Of a stretch of DNA of 64,000 nucleotides, positions 49,877-56,361 are shown piece after piece (position 1 is the first letter of the stretch; each line of letters opens with the position of its first letter). The translations under genes were made by a program, and so were the position numbers. This DNA comes from Leucothrix mucor DSM 2157 (GTDB lineage Bacteria > Pseudomonadota > Gammaproteobacteria > Thiotrichales > Thiotrichaceae). A model generated the notes under the pieces. The model worked only from the letters and a program-made list of their open reading frames with translations. It was not told the origin of the DNA and ran no database searches. Location of the stretch: the NCBI RefSeq assembly GCF_000419525.1, contig NZ_ATTE01000001.1, positions 2,774,655-2,838,654 on the forward strand. The letters are read 5' to 3'.

Positions 49877-51171
49877 GCGGCCTCCTGCTCAAGATCAAAG
49901 ATAAAGTCTTTCAGCCCGTCCTCACGGGTCAACCAATCAATAATTTTCTCGTATTCAATGCCACGTTGGATAAGCGTTCTAAACAAGCGACCATAGCTCT
50001 GTTTGGCCCAATGGATTTTCTTGCTGAGCAATAGGTTCTTTTCGCGGTTGAACTGCGTTAGTTGCGCCTGTGTAGCTTGCTCCAGTGTGAGTGATTCCCT
50101 GAATTCATCCATTAAAGCCCGAACGCCTGACCGGTCAATGGCAAAATAAGCATCTGGTCTTAGCATGACATCCAGCGGAATTTCACGGCCTGTCCCTTTT
50201 CGGCTCATTTCATGCTCAATCCGAACCCATGCACGGTCGGTGCTGTCTGGCTCTGCTTCTGATCCAAGTAATTCTTTGCCTTTTTCGTAAGCTCTGAAGA
50301 AGTCAGCAGAACCCTTACGGCTGCCAATGTAAGCCGTTAAACCAGCCGGACAATGCTTTATGGGTTGATAGGACTCTGGTGTGATATCACTCACTGTCAG
50401 TGGCGACCAATCTCCCGCCATGCCGAAGGATTGCAGCATGTTAGGGTTGCGCAGCTTGTCAGACCTGAAAAGACCCTCATTGACTGCTTGTTTGAACAGT
50501 AAAGGCACGGTATAGCCTTTTGCTAGGCAGTATTCCCCAGGTAAATCCAAAGCGATATCGGCACGGCTGATGCGCCACTCGTTCAACTGTAAGATGCTAA
50601 ACAGCTCGTTCCACAACTCAGGGTAGTTAAGCTGTAACAACTTGCAGCCAAGGCCTGTTAACTCAAACATGCCACCCTTATTGCGTCCTGTCTCACTGGT
50701 GGCGATATGGCCCAAGGTTAGATAATCAGCGTCACGACGCATTAGCAACTTAGCCGACTGCTCATAGCCGTGTAGCCCTTTTTCTGTCCATACGGTTTCA
50801 ATACCGGCTGAATTAAGAATGCCGCCCTTACCGTCGATATCACCCATTGAAGCGCGGAAGGCATCCAAGTCAGTAACCGTTAATCGCAACCAGTCAACTT
50901 TGGTGATATTAGTCGCTAAGTTGTCTTTGGCGTGATTTGGTAATTCATAACCCCCCGTATTACAGTACGGGGGATAGGTCGCGTTTTTCGCTCCTTTAAA
51001 ATCAATAGGTTGAGTGGTTCTAACTTGATTAGTTACAGAACTATCGATGTCTAAACCACCTACCGCATTCGATTTAAGGCTCAGAAGTGCTTCACGCTCT
51101 ACTTGAAGCTTTTTGGCTTTATTACGGCTTGCACGAGCAGCATTTACCACGCCTTTAGGAAGTTTGCTCAT
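49873..51171 (-). CDS. RstA-like rolling-circle replication initiation protein
   Basis: 432 residues. It matches the layout of the Rep_trans/phage RstA-type initiators: an N-terminal domain beginning KVDWLRLTVTDLDAF, a segment LNEWRISRADIALDLPGEY, then AYIGSRKGSADFFRAYEKGKEL and WVRIEHEMSRKGTGREIPLDVML. The ExxxK-like and YxxxK patterns suit HUH-independent Rep_trans nicking, but the catalytic Tyr cannot be named with certainty. Expected role is nicking a double-strand origin to start rolling-circle replication. It is preceded by a 55-residue ORF with a 4-bp overlap. Confidence 0.75.
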   Translation of the reverse strand: MSKLPKGVVNAARASRNKAKKLQVEREALLSLKSNAVGGLDIDSSVTNQVRTTQPIDFKGAKNATYPPYCNTGGYELPNHAKDNLATNITKVDWLRLTVTDLDAFRASMGDIDGKGGILNSAGIETVWTEKGLHGYEQSAKLLMRRDADYLTLGHIATSETGRNKGGMFELTGLGCKLLQLNYPELWNELFSILQLNEWRISRADIALDLPGEYCLAKGYTVPLLFKQAVNEGLFRSDKLRNPNMLQSFGMAGDWSPLTVSDITPESYQPIKHCPAGLTAYIGSRKGSADFFRAYEKGKELLGSEAEPDSTDRAWVRIEHEMSRKGTGREIPLDVMLRPDAYFAIDRSGVRALMDEFRESLTLEQATQAQLTQFNREKNLLLSKKIHWAKQSYGRLFRTLIQRGIEYEKIIDWLTREDGLKDFIFDLEQEAA

Positions 51172-51335
51172 GATCGAACCTCCACAATAGACATGTATTT
51201 TATTTTTGCATTAGGGTTGGATGTAGAGATTTGGGCAAATGCAATTCTGCTGGCTTCTTCTCTCGATGTAGCGGAGATCAAAAGAATTTCATGCAGTGGG
51301 TAGTATATTTTGAACTGCCTAATTGAAGTGCTCAT
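51168..51335 (-). CDS. Small ORF leading the Rep operon
   Basis: 55 residues (starts MSTSIRQFKIYYPLHEILL, ends YMSIVEVRS). Its TGA overlaps the Rep ATG by 4 bp, the same coupling as elsewhere in this operon. No domain recognised; a small alpha/beta protein is plausible. Confidence 0.55.
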   Translation of the reverse strand: MSTSIRQFKIYYPLHEILLISATSREEASRIAFAQISTSNPNAKIKYMSIVEVRS

Positions 51336-51413
51336 GACAATAACCCCCCGTTAAGAGACAGGCTGAGGAAGTACTGTGATGAGGTCAAAGGTGTAGTAAC
51401 TAGGGACGTGCGT

Positions 51414-51512
51414 ATGCAACGAGGTATGATAGAATCAACCATGCTGAAAACTCCTATAAATTCGCGTTTATGTATGTATTTAGCGTTAGGCTTTGACGTT
51501 GACGCGTCTTAG
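51414..51512 (+). CDS. Possible 32-residue ORF opposite the Rep operon leader
   Basis: ATG at 51414 with AGGGA 8 bases upstream; ends in TAG at 51510-51512, six bases before a strong terminator stem. The product ends RLCMYLALGFDVDAS. The ORF-terminator pair suggests a short rightward transcript running divergent from the Rep operon. Could instead be a non-coding regulatory RNA. Confidence 0.3.
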   Translation: MQRGMIESTMLKTPINSRLCMYLALGFDVDAS

Positions 51513-51517
51513 CCAGA

Positions 51518-51550
51518 AGCCTTACCAGTTGACGCTGGTGGGGCTTTTTT
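51518..51550 (+). terminator. Strong terminator of a short rightward transcript
   Basis: Eleven-pair stem from 51518-51528 to 51535-51545 (with two G-T pairs), six-base loop, followed by TTTTTT. It points right and separates the Rep operon leader region from the convergent RHH gene. Confidence 0.7.
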
Positions 51551-51559
51551 ACTATTTGC

Positions 51560-51721
51560 TTATGCTGCTTCTGGTTTAGGCTTCTCCTTCTCTCGTTCAA
51601 TTACTTCATTTAGCATCCGGACAATCTCACCATTCATTGATCGATTGTTTTCACTGGCAGCCTTAACAATCCATTGATGTGTTGCTGCGGGTAATCTAAC
51701 TTGTGTTTTAGCTGTTTTCAT
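51560..51721 (-). CDS. Arc-type ribbon-helix-helix regulator (leftward)
   Basis: 53 residues. The N-terminal strand KTQVRLPAATHQWIVKAA and the helix pair ENNRSMNGEIVRMLNEVIE match the Arc/Mnt family, which binds DNA as dimers. AGGAGACAC ribosome site directly upstream of the ATG. Divergent from a second RHH gene with three palindromes in between. Probably a repressor controlling island gene expression. Confidence 0.8.
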   Translation of the reverse strand: MKTAKTQVRLPAATHQWIVKAASENNRSMNGEIVRMLNEVIEREKEKPKPEAA

Positions 51722-51735
51722 GTGTCTCCTTAATG

Positions 51736-51777
51736 TGCCACTACCGTAGTGGTATCGGTGCCACTATAGCAGTGGCA
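51736..51777. promoter_or_regulatory. Tandem TGCCACT-type operators near the leftward RHH gene
   Basis: TGCCACTA-CCG-TAGTGGTA (51736-51754, one mismatch) and TGCCACT-ATAGC-AGTGGCA (51759-51777, perfect). Their shared half site and their position 15-56 bp upstream of the leftward RHH start suggest binding by one of the two Arc-like proteins. Confidence 0.6.
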
Positions 51778-51786
51778 TAAATTTAA

Positions 51787-51805
51787 TACACCTATTTTAG
51801 GTGTA
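51787..51805. promoter_or_regulatory. TACACCTA operator near the rightward RHH gene
   Basis: TACACCTA-TTT-TAGGTGTA, a perfect 8-bp dyad ending 11 bp upstream of the rightward RHH ATG. The half site differs from the TGCCACT operators, consistent with two repressors of different specificity. Confidence 0.6.
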
Positions 51806-51816
51806 ATATTCAGCAC

Positions 51817-52029
51817 ATGGCCAAACAACAAGACTTCTTTAAAACACAAATTCGTATACCGTCAGATATTTATGGCGCGATAAAAGATGCCGCCGAAGAA
51901 AGTGGACGTAGCATCAATGCCGAGATAATAGAGCTGTTTTTAATTGGCCTAGGTGAAAAGGAACCACCCATAAACAGTGTAATGATCCGGAAAATCATAC
52001 GAGAAGAGCTCCAAAAAATAAGCAAGTGA
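51817..52029 (+). CDS. Arc-type ribbon-helix-helix regulator (rightward)
   Basis: 70 residues. FKTQIRIPSDIYGAIKDAAEESGRSINAEIIELFLIGLG is a clear Arc/Mnt-like RHH domain; the remainder is a charged helix (IRKIIREELQKISK). It is the only clearly supported rightward gene of the island's right half apart from a possible micro-ORF, and faces the leftward RHH gene across a 95-bp operator region. Confidence 0.82.
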   Translation: MAKQQDFFKTQIRIPSDIYGAIKDAAEESGRSINAEIIELFLIGLGEKEPPINSVMIRKIIREELQKISK

Positions 52030-52075
52030 CCAAACACTAGTCTGGCGTGCTTCACAATAGGTGCGGCTCTGGTTT

Positions 52076-52591
52076 CTAGGTCGTAAACTTGCCGATTTCA
52101 CCCTTGGCTTCAAGTTCTGCAATCATAAGTTTGTTTTTTTCGGCTGCTCTGTCCAATTCACGATTTACCTCATCCAGATCGATAGAAACGGCATGCGTAA
52201 CTTCCTGCTCGATTTTATCTTGCCATCCATGTGCATTCTTCATGAACAAATTTAAAAATGGTGAGTTCAGTGCCCCAACTACTCCGGCTTCAAGGATGTA
52301 AACCATTTGGCAATCGCGCGCACGCGTATAGGCTTCTAAAAACTCCGGGTGAACTGGTTCCTCGCTGTCTTTTTTTGTCTTGTTTGCCCAGTTCCAAAGT
52401 GTTCCCACGGTAACGCCGATCCCCAGTGCAAAGCGCTCCATCGTTGGCATTCTACGGGCTACCATTTGTATTGTTCCCTGCTTGTTAACACTCTCACGAT
52501 AAGAGGGCTCATCAATCGAAAAGAACTCCTCCATTCTCTGTGCATACTCAGGTTTGTACTTAGTTGGGCGACCATTCTTTTTAGGTTGCAT
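52076..52591 (-). CDS. Phage terminase small subunit-like DNA-packaging protein
   Basis: 171 residues. The N-terminal GRPTKYKPEYAQRMEEFF and the HTH region ALGIGVTVGTLWNWANKTKK...HPEFLEAYTRARD are typical of P22 gp3/Sf6-like small terminases, as is the later LNLFMKNAHGWQDKIEQEV. The tail is a charged helix. Small terminases choose the DNA to be packaged. No large terminase, portal or capsid gene is present, so it would have to work with another phage's packaging motor. Confidence 0.8.
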   Translation of the reverse strand: MQPKKNGRPTKYKPEYAQRMEEFFSIDEPSYRESVNKQGTIQMVARRMPTMERFALGIGVTVGTLWNWANKTKKDSEEPVHPEFLEAYTRARDCQMVYILEAGVVGALNSPFLNLFMKNAHGWQDKIEQEVTHAVSIDLDEVNRELDRAAEKNKLMIAELEAKGEIGKFTT

Positions 52592-52728
52592 ATATCACCT
52601 TCAAATCTCAATTATCGTTAATTGAGCTACTCACGATTTATTACTGTGGTGTGGTTGTTTGGGCAAATCTAAAGCTGGTTATCAGGAAGAGAAGTAATCC
52701 TCTGTATCGATACTCAGCAAGATTTATT

Positions 52729-53499
52729 TTATTTACCCTGCCAGACATTGAAGCCGCGCAGGGGCGTGTCATCCGTATCCGCTTTGCGGCTACCTGGTGT
52801 GGTGCCTTTGAAAATGATGGCAAGCTTTGCCAGTCCTTTTGCAGTGATCATAGGCTGACTATATGAATGCCCATTCTTGGATACTCCTGAGCGCGTATTC
52901 ATTAGGCCAGAAGTGATACGATGCTCAAAGGCGACACGTTCATTTTTACCGTTCTTGTAACACCATTTATTATTATCTACCCAAGCGCATAGAGCCTTAG
53001 GGCTGAGCTTTAACTGTTTGGCTGCATCACGGATAGAGTGTGAGCCATTGGCATTCGATAGACGATCCAGTGCATTGGCTTTGGGTAATAGTATTTGATT
53101 CTGTTCTGCTATATCCGCAGCTATACGTAATGCCTCAGCAAAGGTTTGTGGCAATTGAGGGGCCTTAGGCTTTGATCTGTTTATCCAATACTCTGTGATC
53201 TGTCTGAGGTAATTCACGTCCTTAGTAGCAACCAGCATTTTACTTTCTACTTCCGGCAGGTCGTATAAGACTACTTGTCCATTAGGCCTTAGAGTGGATG
53301 GGATTTTCCCATCCTCTATTTCAGACCTAAATATCACCTTGATGTCGCGGTGAAGGTCACCTAGCAACATCGGCTTGGTTCGATTAGCATTTAACAGCTC
53401 TAGGATATCCCTTGATGACATAAAGTTTGTCGTTGTTGTAACACCAGATCCAGAAGTGGTTAGAACTGCTCCTGCGCCAAGGGCTTGCTTTGGATTCAT
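52729..53499 (-). CDS. Phage antirepressor-like protein (KilAC-type C terminus)
   Basis: 256 residues. The N-terminal domain (SSRDILELLNANRTKPMLLGDLHRDI...VVLYDLPEVESKMLVATKDVNYLRQITEYW) resembles the Rha/phage regulatory domain. The C-terminal region (NGSHSIRDAAKQLKLSPKALCAWVDNNKWCYKNG...MITAKGLAKLAIIFKG) is the KilAC DNA-binding fold. It probably relieves repression upon induction. It follows the AlpA-like gene by 1 bp. Confidence 0.82.
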   Translation of the reverse strand: MNPKQALGAGAVLTTSGSGVTTTTNFMSSRDILELLNANRTKPMLLGDLHRDIKVIFRSEIEDGKIPSTLRPNGQVVLYDLPEVESKMLVATKDVNYLRQITEYWINRSKPKAPQLPQTFAEALRIAADIAEQNQILLPKANALDRLSNANGSHSIRDAAKQLKLSPKALCAWVDNNKWCYKNGKNERVAFEHRITSGLMNTRSGVSKNGHSYSQPMITAKGLAKLAIIFKGTTPGSRKADTDDTPLRGFNVWQGK

Positions 53500-53500
53500 C

Positions 53501-53722
53501 TTAGACCTCCTCTACAGCAGGTATGCCGTTATTCGCAAGCTCACGAATATACTCAGCGTCCCATACTGACACTCGCGCACCATAACGCATAGGCTCCTGA
53601 ATGCGTCCTTGCTTGACATACAACCAAAATGTAGAAACTGCAATACCTAGAAATGGCGCAGCTTCCTTTACCCTTACCTTCCCCTCAGCCGCAAAAGGCT
53701 TTACTTGCACTGTTGTGTTCAT
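53501..53722 (-). CDS. AlpA-family DNA-binding regulator/excisionase-like protein
   Basis: 73 residues from the ATG at 53722; an upstream ATG at 53734 would add four. The MerR-like winged HTH is clear: VRVKEAAPFLGIAVSTFWLYVKQGRIQEPMRYGARVSVWDAEYIRELANN. AlpA proteins activate or act as excisionase for P4-type integrases and PICI-like satellites. It lies upstream of the antirepressor gene. Confidence 0.82.
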   Translation of the reverse strand: MNTTVQVKPFAAEGKVRVKEAAPFLGIAVSTFWLYVKQGRIQEPMRYGARVSVWDAEYIRELANNGIPAVEEV

Positions 53723-53809
53723 CATTGACACCATCTGCCTTGTTTAGATGAATCTATTAGATAGTAAATTTTATGATTTAAATAACCATCTAGGGGGACT
53801 AAAGTCGGA

Positions 53810-54430
53810 TTATTTTTTTGGCCTGCCTTTCTTGGTGGCGATCTTGAACTCTTTAGCCCATAAAGTGCACTTTTTCAGAATTGTACTGCTTTTAACGCTC
53901 GGAAAAATTAAGCAGACCTTGTTAGCAAAGTCTTCATTGTTTTTGTAGTCAAGTCCCGAGTTAGGAACTAACTTCCATTCAAACCACATTTCTTTCACTT
54001 CATCTATATCTTTGTTTTTATTTGTTTTTCTGTGATGCTTCTTCATTGCTTCCCTGGTTTTACTAGAGTGATTTACCTTTTTTATGGAGAGAATTTCCTT
54101 ATCTACAACTGAGATTTCACTATTCAAATGATTCAGTTTTCTACTCAGTGATTGTTGATTAATTAATCTACAATGCTGAGAAATCAGCGTACGTAAAATT
54201 GGAAGTAAGTCATCTATTTCGGTGTTTTCTTTAGTAATGAGATTCGCAATCTCATTACCAATATGCTTAACTAATTCATGGTTTGATTTTTTTTCTGAAA
54301 ACTTATCGGTAGCTTCAAGCACTATTTGATCGAGATCCCAAATTAAATCAAGCTGCCATAGACTATCTGTGGACTGAACCCTATTTTGAAGAAATACTCT
54401 CAAATCTTTCATGTGGTATAGGTATTCCAT
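53810..54430 (-). CDS. Protein of unknown function, AT-rich island gene
   Basis: 206 residues, helical, lysine-rich, ending in a basic TKKGRPKK tail that could bind DNA. A later Met (MKDLRVFLQ, residue 7) is an alternative start. No family recognised. The base composition is visibly more AT-rich than its neighbours, suggesting separate acquisition. It lies between the AlpA-like and integrase genes, a place where satellites often carry accessory genes. Confidence 0.6.
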   Translation of the reverse strand: MEYLYHMKDLRVFLQNRVQSTDSLWQLDLIWDLDQIVLEATDKFSEKKSNHELVKHIGNEIANLITKENTEIDDLLPILRTLISQHCRLINQQSLSRKLNHLNSEISVVDKEILSIKKVNHSSKTREAMKKHHRKTNKNKDIDEVKEMWFEWKLVPNSGLDYKNNEDFANKVCLIFPSVKSSTILKKCTLWAKEFKIATKKGRPKK

Positions 54431-54461
54431 ATTGCACCTTCACAACAACCTTAAGTAAAAG

Positions 54462-54512
54462 CCGCGCCACTTGGTAAGGTGTCCAGCTTGTCCCCCGTCG
54501 GGTAAGGCGCGG
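54462..54512 (-). other. GC-rich inverted repeat after the integrase gene
   Basis: CCGCGCC (54462-54468) pairs with GGCGCGG (54506-54512) across a 37-base loop. It starts 10 bp beyond the integrase stop. No T run follows, so it is only a possible transcript end. Confidence 0.3.
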
Positions 54513-54521
54513 TGAACTCTA

Positions 54522-55760
54522 TTATGCCTGATTGCGCTTTATGGGTATTACATCGGCACCCGTTCGCAAACCGTCAAGATAATCCGCGTAATACTGCATC
54601 ATGGCCCGGCGCTCTGGGAGATTCTCACTCCGATCATAAGCGCGCCTGACATCATTGCCGACTACATGGGCAAGCTGCCTTTCTATTAAGTCTGAAGAAT
54701 AACCAAGCTCATAAAGCATTGTTGATGCCATCGCCCGAAAGCCGTGTGCGGTCATTTGGGTGTTGTCATAGCCTAGCCGCCTGATTGCCTGCCTTACCGT
54801 GTTGTCACTCATTGGTCGGCTTTTTGAACGCACACCCGGAAACACAAAACCGTATTGACCTGTAAGCGGCTGAAGGTCATGCAATAACTCTACGGCTTGC
54901 CGTGATAGTGGCACCACATGGGCAGAGCGTGTTTTAACTTTCTCAGGCGGTATTAGCCAGCGTGATTCCTGAAAGTCAATTTCGCCCCACTCCATGCGTC
55001 GAAGTTCGCCGGGTCTGGTGAATGTATAGGCTGATAGTTTTAATGCCGCTTGTACGGTGTAATCACCCTTATACGCCCAACAACCACGCAAGAAAGCAGC
55101 GACTTGTTGCGGCTCTGTAATCGCTGCAAAGTGCTTTTGCTTTACAGGTGGCAATGCCCCCTTTAAGTCTGCGGTCTGATCTCGTTTGGCCCTACCAGTA
55201 GCAACCGCAAATCTAAACGCCTGCCCTATTACCTGCTTTACTCTGTGGGCCGTCTCAACGACTCCCCTACTTTCAACACGCTTTAAGCATTGCAATATGT
55301 CCGGCGGTTCAATTTGGGATATTGGCACCGATCCAAGCCACGGGAATACATCATTTTCTAATCTGGCTAATACGCGGGTTTTGTGGCTGTCGCTCCAGTT
55401 CGCAGAATAGCTAACAAACCATTCACGCGCTACAGATTCAAAGCTGTCTTGTGCTAATTGTTGCTTCACTGCTTTTAGGTGCTGCTTATGGGCTGAAGGG
55501 TCTACGCCTTTGGTAAGCTGCTCCCGTGCTTCGTCGTGAATAGTCCGGGCATGTTTCAGGCTCATCTCAGGATAAGCGCCAATAGAAAGCGTTTTTTCTT
55601 TTCCCAGTACCCGGTATTTATAGCGCCATAGCTTCGACACACTACCGCTGGACTCCCTCACCAGTAGATACAGGCCGCCACCATCACCATACTTTTTTGG
55701 TTTACCGTCTGGTTGCGGCTTTGCTGCCTGAATCGCTTTATCTGTAAGGTTTCGCTTCAT
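54522..55760 (-). CDS. P4-type tyrosine integrase
   Basis: 412 residues from the ATG at 55760 (MKRNLTDKAIQAAKPQ); an upstream ATG at 55799 would add 13 atypical residues. The N-terminal DUF4102 arm-binding domain includes KYGDGGGLYLLV and SIGAYPEMSLKHAR. A core-binding SAM-like domain follows, then the catalytic domain with Arg in TRPGELRRMEW, the HGFR box (TAHGFRAMASTML), a His in ERQLAHVVGN, and Tyr in VRRAYDRS. All catalytic residues are present. It lies 164 bp from the tmRNA 3' end, as expected for a tmRNA-targeting integrase. Confidence 0.95.
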   Translation of the reverse strand: MKRNLTDKAIQAAKPQPDGKPKKYGDGGGLYLLVRESSGSVSKLWRYKYRVLGKEKTLSIGAYPEMSLKHARTIHDEAREQLTKGVDPSAHKQHLKAVKQQLAQDSFESVAREWFVSYSANWSDSHKTRVLARLENDVFPWLGSVPISQIEPPDILQCLKRVESRGVVETAHRVKQVIGQAFRFAVATGRAKRDQTADLKGALPPVKQKHFAAITEPQQVAAFLRGCWAYKGDYTVQAALKLSAYTFTRPGELRRMEWGEIDFQESRWLIPPEKVKTRSAHVVPLSRQAVELLHDLQPLTGQYGFVFPGVRSKSRPMSDNTVRQAIRRLGYDNTQMTAHGFRAMASTMLYELGYSSDLIERQLAHVVGNDVRRAYDRSENLPERRAMMQYYADYLDGLRTGADVIPIKRNQA

Positions 55761-55761
55761 T

Positions 55762-55820
55762 TGGGGGTATCTCCACTCTGAAAGATTCAATGCCCCCAAT
55801 TTATACCCCCATTGGGGGTA
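55762..55820. repeat. ATACCCCCA repeats at the right end (candidate integrase arm sites)
   Basis: TGGGGGTAT (55762-55770), ATACCCCCA (55803-55811) and TGGGGGTAG (55813-55820) lie just upstream of the integrase start, matching the repeats at 38661-38681. Confidence 0.55.
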
Positions 55821-55850
55821 GCTTTCAATGAACCAACTTAGATTACTATA

Positions 55851-55948
55851 GACGAAAAAAAACCCTCAGAGCGTTATGCTGTAAGGGTTTTTAGACTTTC
55901 TTGTACCAGTTTGGACAGTGTATTGGTGGAGACGGCGGGAATCGAACC
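55851..55948. repeat. Right boundary repeat (tmRNA 3' end plus terminator)
   Basis: Partner of 38517-38605. It contains the tmRNA terminator and the 3' end of ssrA with the shared core CAGTGTATTGGTGG at 55916-55929. Confidence 0.8.
55861..55889 (-). terminator. Terminator of ssrA
   Basis: AACCCT / AGGGTT stem with an inner CAG/CTG pair; on the minus strand the stem is followed by a run of eight T (complement of 55855-55862). It lies 35 bases beyond the tmRNA 3' CCA. Confidence 0.7.
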
Positions 55949-56278
55949 CGCGTCCGCAAATCCGCTGCCTGAAGGCGCTACATGCTTAGATCCGTCATTA
56001 ATTTAGCAAACTCAGTCTCGACGGGCAGAGAAAGAATCCGCGATTTCAGTTAGGTTTTAACGCTTTGGCCCTGAACAGTCCGCCACGCGATACCGCATAA
56101 ATGATTCCCGTTCAGCACCTGCGGGCGAACACTGGCGGGAATTTAGCAGGCTGTTAAGCCGCTAAAGCGTAGTTGTTATCGTTAGCAACTAATAGTTTAC
56201 AGCTGGGATTTAAGTGGTCACTGCATCCACTGCATGCTCCCCAGGTTTTGTAATCCACGTCGAAGCCAGGTCGTCCCC
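55924..56278 (-). ncRNA. ssrA: tmRNA
   Basis: The 5' end GGGGAC pairs with GTCTCC before the 3' ACCA, making the tRNA-like acceptor. The T-arm GCGGGTTCGATTCCCGC is intact. The tag reading frame on the minus strand (56186-56154) is GCT AAC GAT AAC AAC TAC GCT TTA GCG GCT TAA, giving ANDNNYALAA. Length about 355 nt, normal for gammaproteobacteria. The mobile island at 38.5-55.9 kb is inserted at its 3' end, and the right repeat restores the mature RNA. Confidence 0.96.
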
Positions 56279-56361
56279 AAGATTACACGCTGGTGAATGA
56301 CGCAGTGTACTTCATCCCGAAGGAGCTGTATAGCACTGCGTACATCTATTACCAACTCTCT

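Noticed and set aside
47860-51335. Complete filamentous (inovirus) prophage
   Set aside because: The RstA-like initiator is consistent with one, but there is no Zot-type Walker ATPase, coat or secretion gene; the 519-residue protein lacks a P-loop.
51560-52029. RHH pair as a toxin-antitoxin antitoxin
   Set aside because: Neither RHH gene is followed by a toxin-like (RelE, MazF, PIN) gene; their divergent layout with operators fits repressors better.
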